Below, in pieces: positions 49,201-61,200 of a DNA stretch of 64,000 nt (positions are counted from its first letter, which is position 1; each line of letters starts with the position of its first letter). Source of the stretch: Echinarachnius parma (Eukaryota > Echinodermata > Echinoidea > Clypeasteroida > Echinarachniidae); assembly GCA_037951105.1 (NCBI GenBank), contig JBAMJV010003128.1:27331-91330 (forward strand). The letters run 5' to 3'. The notes under the pieces were generated by a model that was given only the letters and a program-made list of their open reading frames with translations, searched no databases and was not told the DNA's origin. The translations under genes and the position numbers were made by a program.

Positions 49201-52200
49201 GATGTTTTGTTGAAATAATTATTAAATAGTGAGATCATTAACAACTAATTAAAAACCGCGAACATTAATTTTGGTCGTGTAGTTTTTGTTTTAGAGCGCT
49301 GTGAGTGACACCATGTCAGGGTTCATTTTTCTTCAATTTTGACTGACCTATTGGCTAAAGAATGACCCGAACGGCTCGTCATAGAATTACGATGCACAAT
49401 GATGCGGACGCCTTTGTTAGTGTGCATTCGACTGAATAGCCACAGCGCCGTAATTCTATGCCGAGCCGTTCGGGTCATTATTTAGCCAATAGGTCAGTCA
49501 AAATTGAAGAAAAATGAACCCTGACATAGTGTCACTCACAGCGCTCTAAAACAAAAACTACACGACCAAAATCAATGTTATTGGTATCAATTTTCATTTT
49601 AAAAGACACACTATCCGATGGACCCAGTCATTTCGTTGCTTTATTTTGGGAAGTGCCCCGTTCCGTTATTTCTGGGCCACCCTGTATAGCGAACACCGCG
49701 TGTACATGCACAGTCCTCGCGGTCGTTATACACGTAGCGTATGGGCGATTCCGCTTTGGCGATATCTATGCCGACGGCATAAATATATAATTTCAAAAAT
49801 ATACAAATTAGTAGGCGGTTTCTTGGCCAAATTTGGATAATCCTATTTTAGTACAATTATATTGTTTCACATTATTGGTAATAAGAGCTTCCATTTCATT
49901 TTTTTAAAGAGGGGGGCGTTTCTCAAACTGGTCTTTACCTTCAATAGCATCAGTCATGGGATACCTACATTGGGAAGCTTATTGGGGGTCCAGGGGGTGG
50001 AGCCCCCGGAAGCTTTGGGATTTGCAATATCTAGATATAAATATGTTGTCTATATGTATATATAGAGTTAATTGGCTTCCGTATTAGCTGTTGAGAGATT
50101 GGAAGATTATTAAGTGCACATTACAAGCATTTTGTTATGATGAGGGCACTATCCAAGTATTTTAGCCTGATAGATAAATACTATCGATTGCAATCATCCT
50201 GATGGAACCCTGAATAGAATAAGTCAAAGGGATACCAACATTGGAAAGCTTATTGGGGGTCCAGGGGGCGAAGCCCCCGGAAGCTTTGGGATTTTTAATA
50301 TCTAGGAATACAATTAACTATTGAATAGTTAGCTCAATTTAGTGAGCGAAGCGCAAACGCACAGTGGGCCAGGATCGCCTGAAAGTTTGCCAAGAGAGAA
50401 GTCCTGAATAAAACTATTTAATGAGTACAGGGCTGGTACTGGGTCAAATAACCTTAATGGGGGTTCCAGGGGCGCAGCCCCGGAAGATTTTGGATTTGCG
50501 CAGTTTACCATTATCAAAAAGTGGTTTAAAGAAGACTATAGTAACAACTTCCATTCATGAGAGGGGGCAATGCTCCTTAATTTTAATGTTATATATTTTT
50601 GAAACCCAAATATTGGGGGGGGGGGGGGGGGATGATAATACAGGCCATCCCCCCACCTGAAATATTGGGGGGGGGGGGGGTTTTCCCCACCCCCCCCCCC
50701 CCCCCCCCCGTGATCGACGCCCCTGCGTGTGCTCCATAAACGGGGGGTCTATGAGTGAACGTGCGGAGTTACCAATTTTATCGTAATTTGCTAAAGATTG
50801 TATCAAAGTATACCACCACATTTTGGGTGATTTTAATGTTGGTATTGCGGAAATTATTTATAACGTTCTTGCCTATTTGTGTAGCTAATAATTAGGAAGA
50901 AAATAATAAATGACTATGTTTATTTTTCATGTATGGTTTACTTAGAAGATTGGCCTACGGTGATTTTTACGGGAAACTAGTGCATCCGTGACATAATGGA
51001 TTTTGAGGATCGTTACATTGCTCTTTGATTATGTATGTTATTTTTCTTAACTCCTTCATCAATTGGGACAAGTGAACGGTTTGAAATTTCTTAATAGTAT
51101 GAAATTGTTATCTATAATCATTATTTTAGTTATCAAAGTAATGAATTTCGCAAATACGCCCTTCTTTTAAAGCAACACGAGTCCGTAGAAAAACAAATGG
51201 CGATGACGTTCAGATACCAAAAGTAGTGATTTACAAAACAAAAAAAAAGAAGCCTGTAATTGCTCATCGGGAAAAAAATGGTTTCAGCAAAAACAAAAAC
51301 AAATTCGTACGCGGGTTATATTCATGTGAGTAGTGGGTACTGGCGATGAAATTAATGTATTATTATTATATATCACGCATTGTATTTGAAGACAAATTAA
51401 TATTCAAATCAGGCAGTGGCGATTGTACATTCCCCTTCCACAAATAACTCTATCAGTATTACACTATATTAAAACAAATACAAATAACCCTAACAATATA
51501 TTTACAACTATAAGGCGCACGTTTGACAGTTGGAATATGAAGTGAAACTGAGTAACCCATATTCAAGAACCCGTGGCATATTGCATGTATGCATTGATAT
51601 GCATGGCCACATGAGCAGGTTGAGGGGCGGGGAGGGGGGGGGGGGGGGGGGGGAGATTTTGGCATACCATGGGCCTTAGGTTACATGGTGACATATTAAG
51701 CGTTAACATTATTATCATTGCTACATAAACATATGGTACACTGAACAATGGGATCTTACAGCGGAGATGACTATAATGTATGAATGTGGTAGCTGATGAG
51801 GGGTGGTACACATGCAGTTGGTTGGAGGACACTGAGGGGAAGGACACAGTGGTGACACAGTGGTTTATAGACATTTAAAGGATTATTTTCTACATCACAC
51901 TCACATGTTGGTTGACACTTGATGTCTGGAGGGTGCCCTTTTGTGTTATTGGCTCTTTACATGAAAACAGCCCTCTTACTTAATGTGATCCATTAACGTT
52001 ATATTTTCCAAAAAGTGACGTTAACAATTTACCAAATATAACTACATACTATTCGAAAGAACACGAGATTCTTAAAATAAACATTGTTTGATCCAAATCG
52101 GTTCATAAACAGCTTAAATATCAATAAATAAATGCGGTTGGAATAACTGTTGATCCCCAACATTTATTTTACAATTATGAAAATAGCTAAAGTGATCGTT

Positions 52201-55200
52201 CAGTTTTGGTTTAGAGGACGCTTTGCAAAATGTCTTTTACGAGATAATGAAAGACTTATTGAAGTAAGACTTGGAATACAGAATCTGTCGTTTTGTTCGG
52301 TCAAATCGGCTCAGAAAATGCTGAAATATATTCAAGTTTATCCCGATTGCAATATATGATGGGGACCAACTTCTATGGAATAATTTTAGATTTTTTTTTT
52401 TAATTCCTACATGACAACAAAACCGTATATATTTCCTTTTGCAGTATTCAATTCAATTCAATTCAACATTTATTTCAGATAAAAATCAGATACAAATTTG
52501 TACAGTTACAATGTAACAGGTAGCACCTATAAGAAGCACGAAGCTTGTCGAGTAAGGGCACCCAGCATGTTATAGTAATTAAGAGATACACTATCACAAT
52601 TAAACACAATATAATATTCACATACGTATAATATAATATGAATATAAAGAAAATAAAAATGGCAAGGAATAGAAATAATTTAATACAGAATAAAATGCAT
52701 ACAAAATGCAGAACGTTAATTTACAACAAAAAAATAAAAAGAATTAAAACATTACAAAAAAAATAATAATTCGCAAAGGAAACAATATAAATATAACAAA
52801 GAGCAATACTAATCTAACAGATTAAAGCAACAACTAAAACAACACGATGTTTACATATTTACCAAACAACACGAAACATGACAAACGGGTATACGTGATT
52901 TCAATAAAATAATAATAATGTGATTAAAATGTAATCAAAAGAAAGATTGGCAAGTAATAACAAATGGAATCATATTGAAAGAGTAATGATAGACAAGATG
53001 GGTACATATAAATAAGATGCAACACGCACAATACAACATTTTCAAAGCAAGTTATTTGGGGTTGTTCAAATTTGCCTTTAATATTTTCCTAAAGTTGTTA
53101 TAACTGAAGTGTTTAATTCCTTCTTCTATGTTATTCCAAATATTAAAGGGATAGTTGAGTTCTGGTAAGGAGAGTACAGTTTTAGTGAAACTGAATTTTA
53201 ATAATAATAATAATAATAATAAATTAGACTTTTAGAGCGCCAAATCCACTCTGAAGAGTGCTCAAGGCGCTTTTTAAAGAAAATTAAGAATCAAACAGAA
53301 AGGTTTTAAGGTGAGACTTAAAAGATTCAGAAGTGAGGCATAACTTTATATGTTCAGGAAGCCTGTTCCATAAATTCGGAGATGAATAAACAAACGATCT
53401 TTCCCCCCAGGTTTTTGAGACTTTGAGAGGAACTAGAGAACTGGAGGTGGATGAACGTAATGATCTTGCAGGGGTGTACCTCTGAATTAATGAAATTAAA
53501 TATTGGGGAGAGGAGCCATGGACACAATGAAAAGTCAATAATAAGATCTTAAAAATAATACGTTGCTTTACAGGTAACCAGTGTAATGATCTCAAAATGG
53601 GAGTAATGTGAGTGCGCTTGGGGGATAAAGAAACTATGCGAGCTGCAGCATTTTGAAGCTTTTGAAGTTTGAGCAGCTGGTTCTGTGGAAGGTTGAATAA
53701 TAAAGCGTTACCAAAGTCGAGACGGGAAGAAATTAAAGCGTGAACTAATTTTTCTGTAGCATTAGTAACCAAAACCTGCATCATTACATTACAAACTAAT
53801 AGTTATAACTAGAAAGGAACACAAAATTACAAATGACGTAGTAAAGATCATGTTATCATTCAAAAAGAGCCGTTAAAACGTAAGAGGGCGCTCTCTAAAC
53901 ACTCATCGGTTTCAACAATTTTGAATAAAATATTGTGCATGTGATGCTTTGTTGAAATAGTGATTAGACAGAGAAATAACCAACAACTATTTAAATACCT
54001 ATTTTGTAACTTTTTGAAAAGAGGAAGCATTTTTTTGAATTTTTAACGGCTGGTTCAAAATTCTCTAATAAACCCGGGGCCCCGGGTTTATTACAAATTG
54101 TTATATTTATGGATATTTCAGCCGTTTCTGAACCGATTTTGATCAAACAAAGATGATTTTATTGTTTAAATATTATGCTCTTTCAAATTTTACACTCAGT
54201 TTTTCATTACCTCACAAACCAATTAAGTAGTCTAGCGCCCTCTCTACCAAAGCTCAACTTTCCCTTTAACACCATGATACCTTATAGACTGTTTCTGTGA
54301 AAAAGCTGTTCTAAATAAATGGGGCCGATAATTTTCCCTTTTTCTAGTATTGATCGTATGTACATTAAACAGTTTAACAAAGAGATCTAAAAATATGCTA
54401 GGAATCAAATCATGATTCATTTTAAACATAAAAATTGCTGTTTTAAAGAATATCAATTTTTCTAATGACAATGTTTTTAATTCAATAAATAATGGGTCAC
54501 AGTGAGCTAGATAATGGGCACCAGAACAAATTCTAATGACTCTTTTCTGCAATATTTGTATTTTATTTAAACGAAATTTGCTTGCTCTTCCCCAAATAAG
54601 CGTGCAATAGTTGAGGTGAGGCAAAACCAAGGTATTATAAAGTAAAAACAAAATATGAGAAGGTAAAAGGGACTTTAATTTATTTAGTACGCCAATATTC
54701 CTGCTCATTTTTGATGAGGTGCATACAATGTGTCTATCCCAATTAAGTTTATTATCAATTATTAATCCAAGGAAGTTAGTGTAATCCACTTGTGGTATTT
54801 GTTCATTATCAATTTTCAAAATAACATTATCAATGCTTCTTGTTTTATTAAAAATTAAATATCATACATTTTGTTTTTGAGGTGTTAACCCTATTAAGGC
54901 CGGGGGGGGGCCATAATGGCCCCCCCCCTCCGGAATTTTTTTTATTGCTCCAAAACGCTGCAAGATGACGCGCCGCTGCTTGGTGACTTTTTTCTTTCGG
55001 GTCTTGCGCACGTTTTAAAACAAAAATTTCGAAAATCGGACCCTCCGTTACAAAGTCACGTGACCTTTTGTCTATGCATGTCAGCCCGAAAATCGCTAAA
55101 TTTCGTGATTTGTGTACAAAACATATGGAAATATCAATTTTCATAAAATGAGGTGTATTATTAGATATTTGGTGTTGTTTACATTTTATATGTTGGTTTT

Positions 55201-58200
55201 GGGGTTCAAAACAGTTAAATTATAGTTAGAAATAAAATAACAACAAAAACAATAAAATACATAAGTTAAAAAAACAAAGAAATACATAAGAAATTAATAA
55301 AACAATAGAAAACAAAAGGAAGAACCGGGCTCTTCCAATTTTTTTTGTTGTAGTATCATTCCAAATGCTCTAAAGAATATATGTAGTGAAAACCAGAGTT
55401 TAATTATGAAGAATATATGATTTATGGGTAAAAATATGAATTTCATGACTTATTTGCATAAATTACCATAAATATGCAAATTAATGAATTTTTCAAAATT
55501 TTTAAAAATTACCATTGTATTCTATACACTTCACTTATCACGCGTGCAAATTTTTACGGCGATCGGCCGCTCCGCGGCCGAGATCTTAGGGGGGGGGCCA
55601 TAATGGCCCCCCCCCCGGCCTGCTGAAGACCTCAAATAGCCCGGCCTTAATAGGGTTAATCAATAATTTATTCGCTTTAAACCAATTCGATATATTTACA
55701 AATTCATTATTTGTTTTAATTATCAAAGAATTTACGTCATCATCCGAAAGAAAGAGTGTTGTATCATCAGCATATAGAACGTACTTAAAAAGACTAGACG
55801 ATTGAACAAGATCATTTAAGTACAAAAGAAAAAGTAGTGGTCCTAGTATGCTCCCTTGTGGTATACCTGTTGTAATATTAGTGATAGTGGAGTTTGATCC
55901 CCTAAAATGAACATATTGTCTACGATCTTGTAAGTAAGATGCAAACCATTGGTAAGCAACGCCCCTAATATCAAATGCTGATAACTTTTGTAATAAAATG
56001 GCGTGATTCAGAGAATCAAAAGCTTTGCTTAAGTCAATATAAGCTACCTCACCACGATCAATGAATGATGAGATTAATTCAGTGGCATACAATAAAGCTA
56101 ATTCAGTTGAGTGATTCGGGCGAAAACCAAACTGTTGGGGTGTGAGTAGATTATGGGATACAAGATACTTATAAAGTCTGTTATATACAATGCGTTCCAG
56201 GACCTTTGAGAGAGTAGGGAGGAGTGAGATTGGGCAATAATTATTTAAAGTATTCACGTCACCAGATTTATAAACAGGAATTACTTTACTAAATTTCATT
56301 GCTTCTGGAAATTGGCCACTTACTAAAGATAAATTACAAATGTGCGTAAATGCTGCGCATATATATTGAGTAATATCTTTTATAAAACACGAATTCATAC
56401 CATCTGCACCAGTAGCATAACTTCGTTTTAAGTTCCCAATTATCTTGGAAACCTCATTTTCATTTGTTGGAAACATATACAACGAATCCATAGGATGATC
56501 TTGTGATAAAAAGTCTCTAAAATTACATTGAGTTGGTTGCATTTTAGCAGCAATACTTTTACCAATATTACCGAAGAAATTTTTAAATACATTTGCAATT
56601 GACTCATTATCCACTATTTTCCGTTCATTAATCATAATAAAAGATGGTAAAGTATGGCTTTTTTTTAGTACCAAGTAGTTCTTTGATTATTGACCAGGTT
56701 CGCTTTAAGTCTGATGCGCTATCTTGTATTTTCTTTGCAATGTATAATTTCTTCGATAATTGTATGATAGCATTCAATTTATTTCTATATTTAGTATATT
56801 TTAATCGATCAGTTACTGACTTCGAGGACATATATTTCTTATATAAACGTTGCTTTCGATTGATCGAATGAATGATCCCTTTTGTTATCCAGGGTTTTTT
56901 AGGACAATATTTCCTTTTTTTCACAGACTCTATGATCGTATGTTTTTCACACACATTATGTAGTACTTCAACAAGCTGTTCATATGCTACATTAACATCA
57001 CTACTGTTCAAAATCAAGCTAAAATCTAAATTACTTAATTCCTCTTTCATAGAATTCATATCAATTCGTTGTCTATTACTATAATCAAATAATTTGCTCG
57101 GGAGTGGATCAGTGACCTGTGTAATTTGAAATACCGGAAAATGGTCCGACACATCTGTATACAATAAACCAGCATTAATGGGATTTTCATATACATTTGT
57201 AAACACATTATCAATACAAGTTGATAAGTGGGTAGTAACACGGGTCGGCTTCGTAATCAAAGGTCTGAGGCTGCATGATAATAATGTATTGAGAAATCGT
57301 TCAGTATCTTCATGAGAGGAGTGTTTAAGCAAGTCAAAATTGAAGTCTCCGGTCAAGTAGCACTGTTTATTTTCATTAGATATCTTTTCAACACAAATTG
57401 ATAGTGAATCAATAAATTCATCTGAGTTTGAGTTTGGAGCTTTGTATATAACCCCTACAATAATATTCTTTTTTGTTTCTCGCTCAAGTTCAATAAAAAG
57501 AGTATCGACTGTGTCGGTAGAAAATTGAAGATCAGGCCGTTCTTTTACCTTAAACTTGGGATTTATATACAAGCATGCACCTCCACCCTTTCTGTTTACA
57601 CTGTGTTTATGAAAAAAATTATAATCAAAGAGTTTATACATCGAGGGTACGTTTTTCTCAAACCACGTTTCCGTGAAAGCATACACATCAAACTTATGCT
57701 CAAGCGATGCAAGCAAACTTTGAATGTGAAAATATTTTTGAAGGAAAACTCTGTGCGTTTAAGTGAAATAAGGATATATTTTCCTTTGTATTATTCACAG
57801 TAAAAGCTTCATTAAATTCATCACTAAAATAATATTGACATTGGGTATCATAATGTTCTAAATCAATCCCACCATCCTCTGAGTTCAATGAGAAAATATC
57901 AAATGCTAGGTCATTCAATCGTAACAAATCAATATTTTCATTGCATCGAAAGAAAACGCGCAGAGTGTCTTTGTATTCTTTATCATCTATAACATAATTG
58001 AATGGAAATTCATTTGCAAAACAATATGGACACACCCAATCGTTATCAATTGAAATTTGTTCGTTAGCACAATTTGTATGTGCTTGTCTAGAGCATTTAC
58101 ATTGACATCGTAACTGATTCCTTTTCATAGTTTTATCACAAACAAAACACTTCATGTTAACTCAACACAAAGTGACAACACGACATGAACGATATACAAA

Positions 58201-61200
58201 AACAATAACAATGAAAGTAGGTGAATGTAAACACACCAAAACTGATAATACAGAAATGAAAATTGGTGAATAAGCGTCTGAACTGAAAAAACACCACTGA
58301 TTACGTTTATGCATTCACATTATATAATTTGTCAAACGGGCAAATAGAATTGGTCATACCTGTAAAGTCCATGTTCATGTTTTATCGGCTATGTCTTTAT
58401 CAGAGGAGAGAGTCATGATTTTGTTGTCTCTTGTCCGCACTTTGACTCTCCCATCTTGAGTCCAGACTTTGTTGTGCGGGGCTGGGTATTTTTGCCGTGC
58501 TTTGCGTAGCCATGATTGACGTTTTGGTGTCAGGTTCTCGTGGATAAAGGTGTTTGTTCCTTTGAGGTTCTTTCTTGCATCGTAGATGCGAGCTCGAGGT
58601 CCGTACCTCGAGAATTTGACGATGACAGGACGCGTCAAAGGGCGGCCATGTTGATTCTTCCTTCCCGGTCTGCCGATGCGATGACTCCTGTCGATGTCGA
58701 AAGCTTCGATGTCGAGCTTGAGCTTCTCCTTTGCCAAATCACGGATGAGGGCATCTGTATCTTCACCTTGCTGCTCTGGAATTCCATGCAGGATTATACA
58801 ATATCGGCGTGAATATTGCTCAAGCTCTTCTATGCGGCTTTCGTAGTTGTTTGCCTCGGTTTTCAATTTTTGGATTTCACCATCTCGCTTTTCGATCTCC
58901 AACATGAGCCCTTTGTAGACAGCTTGACTAATGGCCGGTATAAGCTTGTCTAAAAGCTTTTGATCACTGAAAGCTTCGATGATTTGGTCCACAATGTTGG
59001 CGTTCAATAGCGATTGAACGTTACCCCCATTTTGCTGGGACTCCGTCGGCTCGCTCAGTTGACCCCCGTTACCATGGTTACCGCTTGGCTGTGCATTGTC
59101 ACCCGGCGGATTCGGCGGGAGATTTGACGAGGTTCCGTGCGTTGATCTTGTCTCCATAGGCATAGTGTTATAGCATTTGGTCCAAATTTGTTGCTCTTAA
59201 AATGCCAATTTGTCTGGAAATCTCACAAAAAATATACAATCGAGATAGTATACTTGTGATAGAAATGTCTTTTGCCCAAGTTGTGACCGTAATCAGGGTG
59301 CAGAAAAGCGATTTTTTAGGTTAAAACATATATAGTCACGGAGCGCATAAAATGTACGTCAGAACGCCGTCACGCAATAGCCTCTTGAAATGTCTCTTGA
59401 AAAGCCTCTTGAAATGTCCCCAGCTAAATTTTGCAGAACCCATACAGGTTCTACCAGGTTACGCAGTCAATTGAGTTGAAACTTGTTTTTTACGCGGAAA
59501 TCTAATTTCAGTTGCACAGTGGAGCTAGGATTTCTTTTGAATTGAATAAAGGCAATATATAATACAATGGGTGATTTCAAGTATGGTGTTGGGGTTAGTG
59601 TTAGTGTTGAGGGTGAAAAACTGCCTCTAATCTGAGCTAAACACCAGCTTCCAGATTAAGCATCTAAGGTCACGAACTTTTTAATCGTGATGACCTTGAG
59701 TAGTAATCGATCAGTATCGCTAGTGTTTGTCAACACCAGAGACAAAATCACGCGAACACCCTTAAAATGGTAACGAAAACGCTTACATGGTTACGAATTA
59801 GAGAGCAAGCCGTAATGAAGATTTACCACATACATGTATTGAATACTATAATTAAAAAAAAACATTCAAACCATTCACTTGGTCGATACGATTTTAGTGA
59901 ATATTCCCTATTTTTAGTGAAATTTGTAACTAAACTCGCAAGAAATGTGCGTGACTCTCTTCTAAAAATTGAATGCCCGTCGCGCGCTGAGACATATGGC
60001 TAGCGTTAACGGTTTGCATAGCCGAAGATGTAGGCATAAATCCCGGTGACAGCACGGTAGCAAGTTCCGAGTTAATACCAATAGTATGTAACATGATATA
60101 CTTTATTAAAATCGGTCACGTGATCACTAGGTGCTTGGTGGCCGAGTGGGTTAAGACCTGTCGCACGTGTATCACTTAACCAGATAAATCATAGAAGTGG
60201 GTTCGAGTCCCCGGTGTGGTTATTTTTTTTATTATTATTTTTTTTTTAGCCATTATTCACAACAAATTTACTACAGTTTTTAACTCAATTATAAGTTCAC
60301 TGTAATAAAATGTCAAAGATGTACAGACAATTCCCAGTGCTTAGTGACTTTTTTCGGGGGAGGGGGGGGGGGGTGGCGGGTGTATAATTAGACAAGAAAT
60401 ACATAAAATAATTAATGTTAACAACAATATAAACATAAGGAAGAACCTGGCTATTCAAATTTTGCTTTGTTGTATTATTATTCCAAATGGTCTAAAGAAT
60501 TTATGTAGTGAAAACTAATGTTTGATTATAAAATAATGAAAATATGAATTGTATGACCTTATTTCTTTAAATTACTATAGATATTCAAATCAATACATTA
60601 TTAAAAAAATAAGATTTGCATTGCGTTTCATAATCTTCACTTAAGTAAAACTTCAAAAATTATCTAGGTTGACACCCTTTTTACATGCTCAGACAAACAA
60701 AAACACCACCATTTCAGTTCAGAATTGTGATTTTAATGCCCACCTAGCAACAGTAACACTAACACCAGCTCGATCTGTACTTGAAATGACTTTCATTTCG
60801 ATCCCTATGGAAGTTGTTATCTCTATGGAGTTTTGCGTATACATGCTCAACACTAACACTATCGGGCAGATTAGCAGACGACGCTAAACACCAGCAACCA
60901 CGTGCCACTGCCGGAAATACGAGGTCAAACCTCTAACACCAACTCATTTCAAGTACGGTGTTAAGGCTGCAGTTAGTGTTTAATAAACACTAACACTAGC
61001 TCAACACCATCTCTGATAGTATATTGCCATATCAATAAACACCGCCAGTCGGAAACGAAAGTTTGTACAACGGTGAAATCAGAGGTCATCACGTTAACAC
61101 CATCCTAACACTAAGTCATTTCAAGTATGGTGTTTAAGCCCGATTTAGTGTTTAATAAACACTAACACCAGATTTAAACACCATACTTGAAATCACCCAT

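Larger units (their letters stand above)
53070..54884 (-). pseudogene. LINE ORF2: RT thumb and C-terminal region, split by TTAA element
   Basis: Starts TSKTKCMIFNF and includes YTNFLGLIIDNKLNWDRHI, LPHLNYCTLIWG and LQKRVIRICSGAHY, characteristic of the region after the RT in CR1/L2 elements. It is interrupted at 54264-54267 (TTAA) by the element at 53147-54263. The last ~33 codons (IWNNIEEGIKHFSYNNFRKI...) lie at 53146-53070 in the same frame and end with a stop. Confidence 0.85.
52446..59163 (-). mobile_element. Near-complete two-ORF LINE (CR1/L2-like), antisense in NLR intron
   Basis: On the minus strand: ORF1 (59163-58375), a ~220-nt spacer, ORF2 with an N-terminal zinc finger, APE-type endonuclease and reverse transcriptase (58155 to ~53070), then a 3' UTR that ends AATAAATGTTGAATTGAATT with a (TTGAA)n tail at ~52446-52470. 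Two TTAA elements (54889-55655 and 53147-54263) are inserted in ORF2. Without them the LINE is ~4.8 kb from the ORF1 start. Two single-base frameshifts remain in ORF2. The 5' end lies upstream of 59163 and was not located. Confidence 0.9.

Noticed and set aside
60130..60222. Functional tRNA-Leu or tRNA-Ser gene
   Set aside because: A and B boxes are good, but acceptor and T-stems do not pair well and no convincing anticodon arm is visible.
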